From the NCBI GenBank assembly GCA_038501195.1, contig JBBPUQ010000010.1:2354001-2418000 (forward strand): a DNA stretch of 64,000 nt. Reading direction: 5' to 3'. Made by a program: the position numbers and the translations under genes. The first letter of the stretch is position 1, and each line of letters opens with the position of its first letter. This DNA is from Nemania diffusa (taxonomy: Eukaryota; Ascomycota; Sordariomycetes; Xylariales; Xylariaceae). Positions 13,901-26,668 of this stretch are shown here, in pieces. The notes under the pieces are model-generated. The model searched no databases and was not told the DNA's origin. It saw only the letters and a program-made list of their open reading frames with translations.

Positions 13901-15137
13901 TCTACACAATCGTCGTATACTTCCTTCAGAGATATTAGGGTCTTTCCTAGTTGCTCGATTTCTTGCTGTTCGGAGAAGTCCTCGGCGGCAAAGCCGTCTT
14001 GCGAAAGTAGGTGCAGTGCTGTAACATGGAAACGAGCAATTGTCTCCAGGCAGTACACAAGATCTATCCGCTCGTCTGGTGTCAAGTTATACTTCTGCAC
14101 AGACAAATCAATACGAATAGCTCGCGTCCTATCCCAAAGGAAGTTATGCTTTGACGGTAGGAGACTGTCTTCGGGTATCAAATCATCGATAAGATAATCC
14201 AGAGTCTTGCGAAGAGTTGCAAAAGAGCGAACATCCATCGGAAGCGGTGCATCCTGACCCGCAGCCGACCGGGCCAGCCTCTTTACCATCAAGGAGGGCA
14301 CCGCAACAAGGTCGCCCGAGTCATCAAGTGCCTTTTCTGGGTTTCTAACGTCGTACTCGATTATCCTAGTGACCTTTTCCCATTCTGGGCACATATCTTC
14401 GGATATCCCACGAAAGTCTAGTGCCTGCTGCAGTGTGCGCCGCCGGTCAGGATCGTCAATCAGCCCTGCCCTAATTAACGATTTCCTTGCTTTTTCTCGA
14501 TATGCCTTATAGGACTCCCGAAAGCTTTCCATCGCCTGGCGTTGGGCGTGACTTCCTGGATTGGCCGGCCATTGAGGAGGTTTAATTCGATCCTGGATCA
14601 GCTGCTGTTGGATTTTGCTGGCTAGTTCATAGGAGCGGCCGTCATGCCCATTGAAAGAACCGTTTAGGGACCGCTGGGGAACCCCGCGGGGAACTGAGCT
14701 CCTACCATTTTGTTTCTTGTTGAGCGCACTTGGTCCACCTTTTCGTTTTTTGGAGTCTAGAGTATCTGTTACCGGCATTGCCGGTGCATTGGATCTATTA
14801 GGCCAAGCGGGCTGGACAAATTCTGAGGTCCTAGTCCATTTATTGGTGGGTGGCCCGGGGGAACGACGCAAGCCTGAAGGGGAGGTCGCTTTCTTAACCG
14901 CCTGGAACGGGTTACGAGTTGCGGAAGCCCCATTTGATGTGTGTTCGGAAGATGGTGATGCTGATCGCTTATGAGACGAAGTTGCTGCTGCAGAAAATGG
15001 ATTGGCGGTGGCGGTCGACGTGGCAAACGGGTTCTTTATCGGCGCTTGTGTATATATCTTGTTGTTATTTTGAAGAAAAGGATTCGGCGGTGTCTTAGTG
15101 AACGGATTTCCAGGTGGAGGCGATACCGAGTCAAAGG
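10993..15137 (-). CDS. Sac3/GANP family mRNA-export scaffold (5' exon not resolved)
   Basis: Two exons are clear on the minus strand: 15,137-12,540 and 12,449-10,993. The 90-bp intron has a GTAAGTGAG donor, CTAAC branch and CCTAG acceptor, and its frame is kept (TSILG/PSSSIF). At least 1,350 residues are encoded. The upstream exon starts after a CCCGTAG acceptor with TACTGAC just before it, so a further short first exon with the ATG must lie upstream; I could not place it. The N-terminal 90 residues repeat NPF (five copies). The SAC3/GANP helical domain covers about residues 240-445 (PEWEKVTRIIEYDVR, MVKRLARSAAG, RGYYIVFNARNP). A mid-region rich in Ser/Thr with FGQ and SIF words resembles nucleoporin-like linkers. 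A charged long helix (FYRWRDVVRKRR) near the start of the last exon fits the Cdc31/Sus1-binding region of TREX-2. Role at the nuclear pore is from family knowledge. Confidence 0.88.
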
Positions 15138-17375
15138 CTACGGGACAACAGACAGGTCAGTACCAGCTTCTTAGTTGCGAAAGTTCCGTGTGAACATCTA
15201 AGGTTGAAGCTTTCTCAAATCGAAGTGAGGACCCAACGCGTAAAGCTATCGCACAGTGTCCTCCTATCAAAGCGGAACGCTTCATCTAACTAATCGTCTA
15301 GCCGTCCCCTCGCAATGAAACGTGCGATGTCCGCGCCGAGGAAAGGTGTGGCAATTTAGAGCGTGAATGTCGATTTGATCCGGACTACAGTAGCTCAATT
15401 GCCCAGTGTTCTAGGGAATGCGCTCGTCGGAGAGCAGTGGGTTTCCGTGTGGAGGGTTCGTGGAGGATCGGAGGAGGGTCGTCGAACAGTTGCGGCTCAT
15501 CGTCGGGGAAAGGAAATCCATGGACTTACGGTTGGGAAGAGCAGTGCTCGCGCCGGCGCCCCAACCACCTTGGGACCTCGCGTTAAGCATCGCGAACGAG
15601 ATTGAGATTGGTCATGGATATATACGTAGTGACTCTAGAGATGATGTAACTTTATGCCTTCGCGAAGAGTCGACGAGAGGAGGCTGGGAGATGCACTCGA
15701 TGCGGATGAGAGGGCTGTTAAACGGGAAGTCGAGCAGAGGCAGTAAGTATACTGAGTTTGCGAGAGTGTATGAGAGAGTGTGCGATGATCTGTGAAACAA
15801 AAGCTACTAAACAACGTCGTGGCGGGAACTGTGAAATGGCTCCTTTGATAATGATACGGCCGGCAATCGATGGGCCTTGTTGATTGAAGGAGTGAGTACA
15901 ACTGAAAGGTTCGCAACCGGCAAGCTTGCGACTTCCTGCCCAAATTCACCGCCTTAGATATTCCAAAAGAGGCTAATCTAGTGTCTGCTTTGTGAAATAG
16001 CTACAGTAGGAGAGTAGTACTTAGTACCTGTAGATAGCCCCTCCACTTACCTTAGGTCCTTAGGATGGCCACGCTATGCAATTTGACCTAGGTATATTAC
16101 TGGGGAGGGGACAGTGAAAGCAAATCGAACCATGAAAGTTTTGAATTTATTTTCTTATTTCATCTACATCTCGACCTTCTTGTGCTTCTTGAGAATTTGG
16201 CCCGTCCTACTCCGATTCCATATGGCATAGATAGATCGTCTAGCGGGTACGGTCTAGCCACGACAGGTGGCTGGCCTAGGTGGACTACCTACGTGGTTAT
16301 GGTGACCAGCTGGCCGACGACCTGCCTCCATGTGGGCTGTACGTGGAACATCACTGGTCTACAGCACCTACAAGCCCCTAAGGGAGCGCAGGTACGCCCG
16401 CCGTACGTCCCCCAAAGCCCCACAGTGGGAACTAAATTCGGTAACTTCAAGGTCCCTACGGTAGCTACGTAGCGTCTATCCACTGGAAACTGAGTGCCCA
16501 GGTGGTGTGGAGTGCATCTCTTACGCAGTACGCATGGTACCTAGGTCCCTTTTGGTGTGCGCCAACAACCTCTCTCAAGGCTCAACAGTCTAGACTTCGG
16601 GCCTGGCTAGAATAGGAAAAAGGATGAGGTCATCACAACTCTTCCCAACCTAGCGCTCCTACAGGACTATTGATGATGATACAGAGTTCGTCCTCCTCTT
16701 TCTCTACTCATCAGCATTATCTCCGTCTACCTACACTACAGTTTTATTATTTACCACCAACCCTGATATTAATCCTCTTTACCTAATGGTACCAATCTAA
16801 GACCCTGCATCTCGAGCGTGCAGCAGCAGCCGTGCCATCCTTATCCCTGGGTATAGCACTGTACCGATACCTAAATATTTGCCTTTGACGTCCGCATCCT
16901 GCATGAGGGCCGGCCATTTGGAATTTCCCCAATGGAAACCCACCCAAAGCTTAGCAGTAGACTCCTCTGAAGCCTAATCCCGTCACTGCGCCCTTAAAAC
17001 ATATGCCTGTTACAAAGTTGTGCCAATTGAACCGACCGTGGTCAGCCTTTTTTAATATTTAGGCACTTGGCTGTTAGTCGCCTTTTTGAACCCGGTTTGA
17101 CTGTCGCATCGTCCCCTCGGCCGTTTTCATCGTTTTCTATTTTATTTATTTATTTTTCTTGTTCTCTTCAATTAGATGAACCACCTACGATCGCTGCAGG
17201 CCCTGCGCTTCTGCTGCACGCGTCCCTAATACTATTCTGCACACCGCAGAGCGACAATCAGCGGTCGTCACACGAAAGACCCGATTATTCCTGTCGCTAC
17301 GCTACGTCCGTTTACCGACATTCTCCGATTTCATCGTCCGCGCTTTAGTTACCACAATCTACACTCCGTCAAGGC
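15138..17375. other. Divergent intergenic region between Sac3 and the next gene
   Basis: It should contain the missing first exon and promoter of Sac3 (nearest ATG on the minus strand at about 15,285) and the promoter of the + strand gene at 17,376. Open frames on both strands between 15.4 and 15.9 kb overlap and lack family features. A TTTATTTATTTATTTTT run lies near 17,140. Nothing else is recognisable. Confidence 0.45.
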
Positions 17376-18686
17376 ATGGCGACTTTCCTCGAGGATCCGC
17401 GTCTTCGGCAGCGCTGGAACCAGATTTCGCAAACGACCGAAGCTGTCACGGAAAACGCCGCAGCCGGCATCTGGAGCTTCGGGCATACCTATGTCACCCC
17501 TTGTCTCAGCTCCGTCGCTTCTGCGTTCGATAGCTGCACCACCGTTTGTCTAGGCGACCGTGAAGAGCGCGCCCGACGAGCAAGAGAACGCCAACGAACA
17601 CGAGGTGCCGCTCAGTTTAGCTTCGATTTCTACGATGATTGGGATGAAGAGTTCGGCGACCAGGACGGCGGTCTTTTAGGCGGCTGGCGTGCCGAAGATT
17701 GGGACCGCTTAGTAGTAGGCTCCGGGAAGGGGAAAGGCGAGGCTGGCGAAATACAAGAACAACCGAGGACTAGGAATCGCGGTATGAGTTATGGCACAAG
17801 AGGTTCCCGGAGAAGAGCTAGTGGCCACGAGGACCCTACCATCATCCCAAGTACTGCGCCCCTTGGATTTCTTGGTCGACTGCCGTTCAAAATAGGAGGT
17901 ACCTTGAGGTATAAACCTAGCGCAGCCAATCTTCAGGAACACCCAGGATCTATGAAACACACAGAGGAGGGCGAGCACGAACCATTATTAGGCACTGATA
18001 GCCACACTGAGACACACCCCAGAGACTTGCCGACTCAGACTAGGAAACGGAGCGGTACAGCCTGCAGCGGGGATACGAGTGATTCATTTCGGTCACGTGG
18101 TGATCTATTTCCAAGTGATGATGAAGGGGAAGAAGATGCTGTGCCCTTGGATGATGAATTCACCATTTCACTAGACCACGATGACCGCTCAAGCAACCGG
18201 ACCAAAAGTAGCAAAGGAAAACGCACAGCAAGTTACAAGATATCACGGAGCGAGTCGAGGGCGACGATAGATTCAGCAAGACCATCACTACGGCAAGGCC
18301 GTCGTTCGAGTTCTGGCCCACCAAGTCCAGTTCTATTGCCCGCGCCTTCTCTTGAGGATCTGCAACGGGAAGAACTACGGTTAGAGCTAGAAGAGGATGA
18401 AGCAATAGAGAGGAAGCGTCAAGCTGCAGCCGACCTGGCTCTTCACCGGGGGTTGAGTCGAGAGAATTTGACAATTGCATCGGTGCCCGAGATCAGGTCT
18501 GAAATCGTAACAGTTGAGCACATCCCAGTCCCGAACTCGGTGATATTGGACGACATATCGAATGATGACGACGGGACTGAGGACATGGAGAGGTCAATTC
18601 CAGGGGAATCTCATCCGGCTGTCACCTCAATATCCCATGACCTAGAGGATGAATTTATACCCGCGCGGTTACCTCAGTTCCGATAA
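17376..18686 (+). CDS. Conserved acidic fungal protein, function unknown
   Basis: Single exon of 436 residues with a good start context (AAGGCATGGCG). No membrane segment or signal peptide is evident. An N-terminal region (1-60) is followed by an Arg/Glu-rich helix (REERARRARERQRTRG), then an aromatic-acidic patch (FSFDFYDDWDEEFGD) and GWRAEDWDRLVVGSG. At about 150-200 lies the part that looks most conserved: RNRGMSYGTRG, then DPTIIPSTAPLGFLGRLPFK and GGTLRYKPSAANLQEHPG. The second half is low-complexity, acidic and Ser-rich with a short coiled-coil stretch (LQREELRLELEEDEAIERKR). I believe similar proteins occur widely in Pezizomycotina without known function; I do not assign one. Confidence 0.85.
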   Translation: MATFLEDPRLRQRWNQISQTTEAVTENAAAGIWSFGHTYVTPCLSSVASAFDSCTTVCLGDREERARRARERQRTRGAAQFSFDFYDDWDEEFGDQDGGLLGGWRAEDWDRLVVGSGKGKGEAGEIQEQPRTRNRGMSYGTRGSRRRASGHEDPTIIPSTAPLGFLGRLPFKIGGTLRYKPSAANLQEHPGSMKHTEEGEHEPLLGTDSHTETHPRDLPTQTRKRSGTACSGDTSDSFRSRGDLFPSDDEGEEDAVPLDDEFTISLDHDDRSSNRTKSSKGKRTASYKISRSESRATIDSARPSLRQGRRSSSGPPSPVLLPAPSLEDLQREELRLELEEDEAIERKRQAAADLALHRGLSRENLTIASVPEIRSEIVTVEHIPVPNSVILDDISNDDDGTEDMERSIPGESHPAVTSISHDLEDEFIPARLPQFR

Positions 18687-19604
18687 CTTCAGGTTTCATC
18701 TGGTTGAATTTTGGGATACTATTCTGTAGAATTACAAGCGCGGCGTTTCCGGGCATGATGGACTCTTTGTGTGTGAATATCGCCTACTAGGGCGACCACC
18801 GAGAATGAGAGGGCCTCGGGCTATATTAGCTCAGCAACTAGAATTAGCCACCTAGATTAGCATCCTACAATGGAGTACAATGTGGGCAGACAATACTGGA
18901 TCTTTAACTAAAGTGCTACACTACGGTGTGTTGCCTTGTTTATGAACTACCCTAAGTACCTACATAGGTTAGTTAACAGAAATGGCATCCGTTAAAAGTC
19001 AATTACAGCAAACTCTTTAAACACTTTAAGAGTTCTACCCGGCGAGATCGGATCACCTTGGGCAGCGTTACCATTTTCGTCCAAACGAGATATCCTATTC
19101 CTTTGCCAGAATAGGAACGCCCTACATATGTATAGTAGATTCCTACCTACTATAGAAATTGCCTCGGCACTTCTCTCCACGCTACCCCGGAAACCCCACC
19201 TCCACACCTCGGGGCGCCCCTTGTCTACCTCGCTAGCCGCCGAGTAGGCACTCCCGATGACCACTATATTGCTTCTCTTCCCTTTCATTTCATTGAAATG
19301 CGAAGCTGTATATCCTTCATTGCCATAAGACCATTATATAAATAATTCATCTGCATTGGTATTTAGCAAGCATTGTATTAGCTCAGGCATAAATACCTGT
19401 GCAAGTCATTATAGATTTTGAAAATCCATTAGGCACCTAATATATACTAGAATCTCATTCCCGGGCGCTCCGACTCATCAGCGACACGGCTTGGTATATA
19501 CCACGCAGTAGCGGTCTACCACGGCCCAAACAACTGAGCAACCCATCTATCCCACGCAGCCCCGCTCACAGCAACTAACACAACCACACCCCCAAACCGC
19601 AGCC
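18687..19604. other. Intergenic, promoter side of nitronate monooxygenase
   Basis: No supported gene. The last 60 bases before the start at 19,605 are rich in CA/CC words typical of fungal 5' UTRs. Confidence 0.45.
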
Positions 19605-20849
19605 ATGGCGCCCCAAGGCCCCATCACGACGCCGCTCACGCAGCTGCTGGGGATCTCGCACCCGGTCGTGCTCGCGGGCATGGCGCGGACGTCGGGCGGG
19701 CTGCTGGCGGCGGCCGTGTCCAACGCGGGCGGCCTCGGCGTCATCGGCGGCTTCATGTACACGCCGGACCAGCTGCGGGCCATCGTGGCCGAGCTCAAGG
19801 CGAACCTGGCGGCGCCCGACCTGCCGTTCGGCGTCGACCTCGCGCTGCCCCAGCTCGGCGGCGGCGCGCGCAAGACGAACCACGACTACACCGGCGGCAA
19901 GCTCGACGAGCTCATTGATATCACTATCGAGAGCGGTGCTAGGCTCTTTGTGAGCGCTGTTGGCGTGCCCCCGAAGGCTGTCATTGACAGGCGTGAGTAA
20001 TTCTTGGAGTAATTCCTATTTCTCTATTCTAGATGTTGTAAATGTGAACCTCTGTGGCTTTATTCGAGTCAAAATTGACCCCTGGAGGTTTTTTTTATTT
20101 CGGTTTTTTGGCGGCTCCAAAACACTTTCAGTACGTCTCGATCTCAAAATGCCGATAGCTGACCCCGGGTGCTAGTACACGCCGCCGGCATCCTCGTGAT
20201 GAACATGGTCGGCCACCCCAAGCACGCCGTGAAGGCCCTCGACCTCGGCGTAGACATGGTGTGCGCCCAAGGCGGCGAAGGCGGCGGACACACAGGCGAG
20301 ATCGCGAACTCCGTCCTGATCCCCGCCGTCGCAGACGTCGCCCGCCGGTACCACCCAGCCATGCTCAAGGGCTCCCCGGCCCTCGTGGTCGCGGCCGGCG
20401 GCATCGGCGACGGGCGCGCGCTCGCGGCGAGCCTGATGCAGGGCGCCGCGGGCGTGTGGGTGGGCACGCGCTTCGTGGCCTCGGAGGAGGCGAGCTGCTC
20501 CGAGGCGCAGAAGCGCAGCGTCGTCGGCTGCGGCTTCACCGACACGGAGCGCACGCTCGTCATCTCCGGGCGCCCCCTGCGCATGCGCACCAACGAGTAC
20601 ATCGCCGGCTGGCACGCGCGCCCCGACAAGATCAAGGAGCTGTGCGACCAGGGCATCGTGCCCATGGACTACGACTACGACCACGACAACGAGGTCGACA
20701 TGCCCCATCTCATGGGCCAGGTCGCCGGCTTGATCACCAAGATCCAGCCCGCGAAGGAGATCGTCGATGAGATGGTTGCTCAGGCGACTGCTATGCTGAA
20801 GCTGGGCGGCACGTATCTTGATGGTGGTGTTGCGAGGAGTAGGCTCTAA
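19605..20849 (+). CDS. Nitronate monooxygenase (FMN, 2-nitropropane dioxygenase type)
   Basis: Exons 19,605-19,992 and 20,176-20,849 encode 353 residues. The intron is long for this window (183 bp), with a GTGAGT donor, GCTGAC branch-like site and TGCTAG acceptor, and splicing restores DRLHAAGILVMNMVGHPKH. It is a TIM-barrel flavoenzyme oxidising alkyl nitronates (for example propionate-3-nitronate) to carbonyl compounds and nitrite. Visible marks are GMARTSGGLLAAAVSNAGG near the N-terminus, the GGEGGGHTGEI loop with catalytic His168, and the FMN-phosphate region GGIGDGRALAASLMQGAAGV (about 204-223) followed by WVGTRF. There is no signal peptide. Exons are very GC-rich at third positions while the intron is not. 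Substrate is inferred from family. Confidence 0.93.
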
Positions 20850-23800
20850 GCAATAATTATATGGATAAAAACAGTGCTCGTATATTCACGTATAAATTAG
20901 GCCATGACTATAAGTGTGTTGACCTTTTTGTCAAAAAAAAACTACTACACGTTATGTTATATAACGAGAATAACTAAACCCGTCATTATTCGGGTAGTAA
21001 ACCCCATACCAACACCGTTTTATGAAGTTGAATAGCTAGGTGATTGATGCCATAAGCAGACTGGTCAGCCGATTAGAGGATATGTAGGTATCTGCATTTA
21101 ATATAAATACCTATTTAGACCTTTATGTTGCTGTGGCTATCCTATCTGATAACTTCGAATTATTTTGTCTATCCTATATGCTCCCTCGCATGTTCTCTTC
21201 ATCTGCCTCCTTTTCTGCTTCACTTTACTCTTTATCCCATATTCCTTCTCCATCGGCCTATCTCACTGCACCTGTTTTCTTGATGCTCTGTTTTAATAAA
21301 TTCACAGTTCTTTTTGGGTGACGCTGAGCCCGACGTTATGGAAGAGGCTAGTCTACTACAAACCCCTTGCAGAACAAATCTGTCGAGGGATAACGGAAGT
21401 GCTACTGAACCGAAGGGTCCAAAGTTAATAGACACACTTCTGGGGCATCTTTGTCAAGGATCATCTTTTCTCAGCTGCTAAAACTATTGTTTCTACGGGC
21501 ATCTACCATGCTGGCTACATCCTTGTTGATCATTTCTTTCCACTCGGGTTTACTAGGCCTACCCGGCTAAGTTTCGAGCTCCTGATAGCATAAATATGAA
21601 TTGTATAGACTGACCCCAAAAGAAGTGACACAGTCCCATTCATGAGTAACTGCAGAAACTCGAGGCTCCCAGTTTGGGAGCGCTCTATTTTTGGCTGCGG
21701 TATGGAACTATAGTTCTATTCCGTTATTAGCGATCCGGGACTTGCTATTACTATTACCGATATACCACTCACAATCCCGTTTCAAACGTGATCTTTCTAG
21801 GCCCCCCACTTCTATTATTAACCTTGGATTTTGGTCTCCTCGCTTTGATATCTACCTATAGGGTAGATCTAGGCCTTTCTTCTTATTCCTAGATTTCAAG
21901 TTATCTAGACATCGAACTACGATAATAATGACTTGTTGAGGGAAGTAAATATACAAGGAGGTAGCATTGCATCGCATTCTAGCTTTTGAACACCAGCGAA
22001 CACTGCATGGTTTAACCTATTGTACTCACATTATGGATTGATATAGATGAATATTATAAGCTGGACCACATTAATGTCTAAATCAGGAGGCAGCTAGATA
22101 TTTCAATTGTATATTACATGCTGCCTATAATAACTTCGCTAGGCTATACTATGTTGTGTAGGAGGTACTCCAGCAAAAGCTACCAGAGTAGCAGCGCTGT
22201 GGCCGTAGTCTTTGTCGCCCATCATAATAGTAATTAAGTTCATATATATTTATGCCTTCTTTAGCCCAGCCATTTAACACCTTGTGAGGTGTTTGTCCCT
22301 CGTCCTGAGTCGGATTAATGAAGAGGTGCCTATGTAAGGGTAATTATTTTTAAGCAGAGAGCACAATCTGCATCCTTCAAAGACTACCACGGAAGTGAAC
22401 TTTCCAAGAGTACAGGGCAAAGTAATGATATATCCGGAGTAACACAGACTCCCAGGGGACTAGCGTATTATTAGACTAGGAGAAAATTATATCTACAATA
22501 TGATTTTTAATATTTTGTACTATTACTGTCATACTAGCATAAGGGCTCATTGTGCGAAATTTCCTTCGTAATTTCCATGTTTAATTTACCCTGGGCGCAC
22601 TGCTATGCGCCTTAACACCTATAATGTCCATCGATGCTTACCTTAATCTAGGTTTAGATACCAAAGATATCTAAGTTAATTCAGATTATTGCCATTTTAT
22701 GCAGCAGCTAACATGGTGGATAACGGGAAAATTGGCCGAATAGCTCTCTGAAACTCTCTGCCTCCCAGGCATGAGCTGAGTTTCGTGGACATCCCCAACC
22801 AACCTCCGTTTAGCTGAACCCACTAGACTTCCGCGCGTATATCAAGGAGATATCCCGCACTAAACTAGTATTCTTCTCTTTTATTCTTCAACATTCCCAT
22901 CAGACTCAGTAGTCCCCCATCATGTTAAGAAAGGATATTTTCCGTTATGTGCCCCGATGGCAGTACCCCGAACCAAAGACTTTGCGGGCTACTGCATGCG
23001 ATCCAAGTGACCAGATCAACGTCCACAGAAGGCTGATCTCTAAGACAGCGAGCGAAAGTGCTTCGTAAACTTACATGCTGCGGCTTCCCCTAGGTGCCTA
23101 AGACGGCCGTATCCTCCACGATTCCCACATTACGATCGAGATAACGACCGAAGATTGGTTAATTGAGCTATGTTCAGCATTGTGATACTACTACGCATCG
23201 ACTAGCGTTACAGGAGAATGAAGGCGCGAATTAACTCTCGGACTCTATCCCAATCCCCGAAGCACCGGCCCCGAGGACAGCTTATGGCAGGCGATAAAAG
23301 AGGGATATGCATGGGTTAAGATTCCCCCGTTTCCTAGAATTTTGTCATCCACAGAAAGGTGGGGCCAGTTAAGAGGCAGTAAGATGGATATTCAGTGAGT
23401 AATAAACCAAGATGTGAGGTTTCTTAGAGATTATGACATCTCTAAACGGGCCGGCGTCGATTTTCACGTCCCTTTCATCACTGATCGACCACGTGAGGGC
23501 ACACTACCAGACATCAGCCTCGCGCTTGTGAACGAAAATATAAATTTGGCCAAATTTCTCTTTGGGATACTGCCACTTCGATATCGACTGCTGTGTGGGT
23601 GTTGGAATAGAGGGGGGTCCAACGCTGCATGACCGCTGGTGTCGCAAGCTGAAAACTGACAACTTGACGCTGCAGCTGATACTCAGTGTTAATACTAATC
23701 TATCTGGAGATATCCTTAAGGTGAATTACCGATTTACAGATTTTTCATTTCGAAAACAGGAATTGTCCAGGCCTCAAAGGTGAGGTACGGTTCGACTCAT

Positions 23801-25720
23801 TCTCGAAGCCACGAGGTTGCTATATGACGAAAAGACCCCCTCTCCTAGAATCCTTTGATACGGATGAGAACTTACCAGAGAAGCTTTTTCGACTGCTCGA
23901 ACTTTATACGAGGTGCCAGGTGTAGTAGATGAATAATTAGACGAATCCAGTCAAGTTCAAACAGAGTATATCGTTTCTGCCACAAGACTACACGATCATC
24001 ATTATAGAGAACTCTCCAGCTGTCGAATAATACTCTTATTCTCGCCGCTCTTTTGTCTCAATGTAGAACGATGGCTCTTCGTCACCAAAATGAAGTAAGA
24101 AGTAAGAATGCGTCGAAGATCAGGAGCGCACCCGTCGTAAGAAAACGCATCCGAGAAACTGAATTTATCACGACTAGATTTCGTAGCCCAGCTGTCATCA
24201 ACCTTTTGTACAGTGTATCAGTATCATTATGACAGTGAATTGCCATGTCGGGGATACCCAGTTTATAGAATGCACCATGCAACTAGGTAAAACTTCATGG
24301 AGCTTTAGTCCCCCGGCAGTCCCTCGGTACCATTCTCATACGTCATTGGCGACAGATTTCAATGTCACGGCAGGACGAACTGCCGTAGCCACGACTCACC
24401 ACTCAACTCTGATCGTCTCGGCACGTGATGGGGTAAGACACGAGCGCCCGAATCTACAGATTTCTCAACTTCCTCTCGGATTCCGTATTTACCGCTAGAG
24501 ATCGTCCGTACCATGGGGTCGAACCTTGTAGATGGTTTGCATACGGACACGGTAGGAGTTTCATAGAGATCTGCATCGGACGGGTTCGCTGCAGAGTCCT
24601 AATGCCGTGTCGGTAATAGACATCGGTGACTAGGCCTGCGCCTACGGCATTTCGTATGACTGTGTACAAGTCCTAGGGTGTAAACATCTACGACATGTTG
24701 TAAGAGAGAGAAACATTGCTAAACATCATCAATGAGGTGGGTGTGAGAACATCAGAACAAGTCTGAATTCCATGTGAAATAGGGTTTTCCTATTCCTACC
24801 CTCCAGCCCGTTCTGTGTTAGCTTCCTTATCCTAGCTGCTTTATTCGTGCGTCGCGGTGTTCCGGTCGCGAGAGATACTTACTTATCTGGATGACGAAAG
24901 ACGGTGTATCCCTGGACGGACGAATGATATCAGATCATTTATCGAATCCATCTCCTGCTGCTCGTAAGCCGTGCTATAGCCTATGTGTGTACTGCGTAGT
25001 AGGATAGCGGCTAGCCACGGTTTCAGAGTGTCCCCGTGTTGAGTTCGCTCTAAGACCTCGCGAATATGTTAGGTAACCCCTTTTCTCCGGCGAGTCTGTA
25101 CGATAAATAAAGTCGAAAACTATAAACGCGGATGGGACCGGAAATAATTCAATAGCGTAGCACAAGTCTAGGTATTCCTATGCAACTCGCCATACCGGAC
25201 TGGTAGATGGCCTAAGTTTGTTATCAAGTAGGGTGATCCATGGCTAGGAAAAGGGGGTGGGGTGGACGGCTCCTCGCGCAGCGGGAGGAAGCGGACACTT
25301 ACCTACACGCACTACCTAAAGTACTGCGTGACGGATGCGCGGCAAAACCAAGCTTCGTTCACCCCCCGCCAGCGCGAAAAATGCTTAAAGTGGCGCATAG
25401 AAATTCACGATCTTCATCCGAGCGTGACACGAAGTAGACGATAAGTGAATGCGCTTAGCGCAGGGTTAATTGACGCAAGGGCGGTATAGATTTTGAGGGT
25501 GAGACATGGGTCCGACACGAGCGCAACTATATCACATTTTCATAGTTATGTACCTAGTCTAGCTATGTACTAGTTTTGGGTGGTGTTGGAGTGAAGGGTA
25601 TCGCATTTGAATTGGGTATCCAGATAGTTAAGAATGTACAGCGAAGGGGTAAGGGCAGAGTCGGACAGGGAGAGGATTCGCTTTGAATCGGTGGGCATCA
25701 GTCAAGCCAAAATATACAGA
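20850..25720. other. Gene-poor region of about 4.9 kb
   Basis: No intact gene is supported. GC is moderate and stop codons are dense in all frames. A possible decayed coding fragment at 23,414-23,783 is listed separately. The rest looks like old non-coding or degenerated DNA without recognisable repeats. Confidence 0.5.
23414..23783 (+). pseudogene. Possible decayed coding fragment, unknown family
   Basis: One frame reads LVNENINLAKFLFG up to about 23,566. The next frame then continues as YCHFDIDCCVGVGIEGGP, then LHDRWCRKLKTDNLTLQL, up to 23,783. The join looks like a one-base slip. Amino-acid composition is protein-like, but I do not recognise the family. Confidence 0.3.
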
Positions 25721-26668
25721 CTAGCACACCCATCTGTCTCCTCTACTCTTCCTGAAAATTGCTGTTGACACTGCCGGCTCCTTCTCCCATTGCGTCAATA
25801 ATACCGTCTTGAGTGTGTTAAACTCGTCCCTTGCTGCTTCAATGCGCTCCTTCTTAGAGCTCTCGAATTCGAGCAGTGAGTTCATAGTGACTGTCTCTAA
25901 CTGCTGCAGCTGCTGTTCAAGCTCAAGGCTCGATTCGGCCTCTGATTGCTCATCTTCTACAAGCTGGGGCAGCGGCCCCAGCTTGATCTTCTCGGACTTG
26001 TGGACGAAGATCAGCTTCTGTAGGGAGTTAACATCGGCTTTCATCCACCGTAATGCCCTCCATGCGCCCTCGGGCACGACAGCTAGACGTCGAACCTTGC
26101 TGAGATCCGGCGTTTCGGCCCAAAGAGGCGAGCATTCGGGTGCCAGCTCGGCGTCCCCTAAGAATAGGGTATCGCGGTCGAAGTCAATGTACACTCTGGG
26201 CTGTGCATTGCCGATGCTAAGAGATAGCGAGTAACGTTTTAAGGCCTCGTAGCGAGCCTCATAATTGACGTGTAATAGAGCGGGTATCTGTGTGGTGGAA
26301 TGCCATCCCAATTCAGCGCCAAGTGGACTTGGTAATATTTCGTCCAACGAAGTAGGCTCGGGTTTTGATCGTGTATGCGGCGATTTGACGACGACTGTCC
26401 TGGGTTCTGGCATGGCGAACTGCCAGATTCTAATGCGTAATTCGGGAGGAAGATCCCTAAACTTGGTGAAAGTAGTCGCTCCTTGGAGCTTGGTTACGAG
26501 GGCCAAGGTTTGCTCCATGGTGTTGTCGACCATGTTGAGAAGCTGGTAGTATTGAGGCCGCTGGCGGCTGTAGAAGCGTGTAAGTGGAAATATCGAGCTC
26601 ACAAGAGGTGTGAGAGCACCAGACACTCCATAATATAGGTCCCCGACCTGGGCTGTGTCGCTTGGCAT
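25721..26668 (-). CDS. 2EXR domain protein
   Basis: A single exon reads 315 residues from the ATG at 26,668 (MPSDTAQVGDLYY); the frame runs further upstream but only with non-ATG starts. The 2EXR motif spans about 65-90: TTFTKFRDLPPELRIRIWQF followed by AMPEPRTV, the fungal variant of an F-box-like helix pair. After it come the usual LLHVNYEARYEALKRY, then FDRDTLFLGD, and a repeat-like second half ending in a charged helix (about 230-285) that may form a coiled coil. Proteins of this family are very numerous in Pezizomycotina and have no settled function. An alternative ATG at MVDNTMEQ would shorten the protein by 45 residues. Confidence 0.8.
   Translation of the reverse strand: MPSDTAQVGDLYYGVSGALTPLVSSIFPLTRFYSRQRPQYYQLLNMVDNTMEQTLALVTKLQGATTFTKFRDLPPELRIRIWQFAMPEPRTVVVKSPHTRSKPEPTSLDEILPSPLGAELGWHSTTQIPALLHVNYEARYEALKRYSLSLSIGNAQPRVYIDFDRDTLFLGDAELAPECSPLWAETPDLSKVRRLAVVPEGAWRALRWMKADVNSLQKLIFVHKSEKIKLGPLPQLVEDEQSEAESSLELEQQLQQLETVTMNSLLEFESSKKERIEAARDEFNTLKTVLLTQWEKEPAVSTAIFRKSRGDRWVC

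Noticed and set aside
20172..20708. Open frames of 173-178 codons antisense to nitronate monooxygenase, and a + frame of 169 codons
   Set aside because: Shadows of the GC-rich NMO exon 2, whose own frame carries all family motifs.
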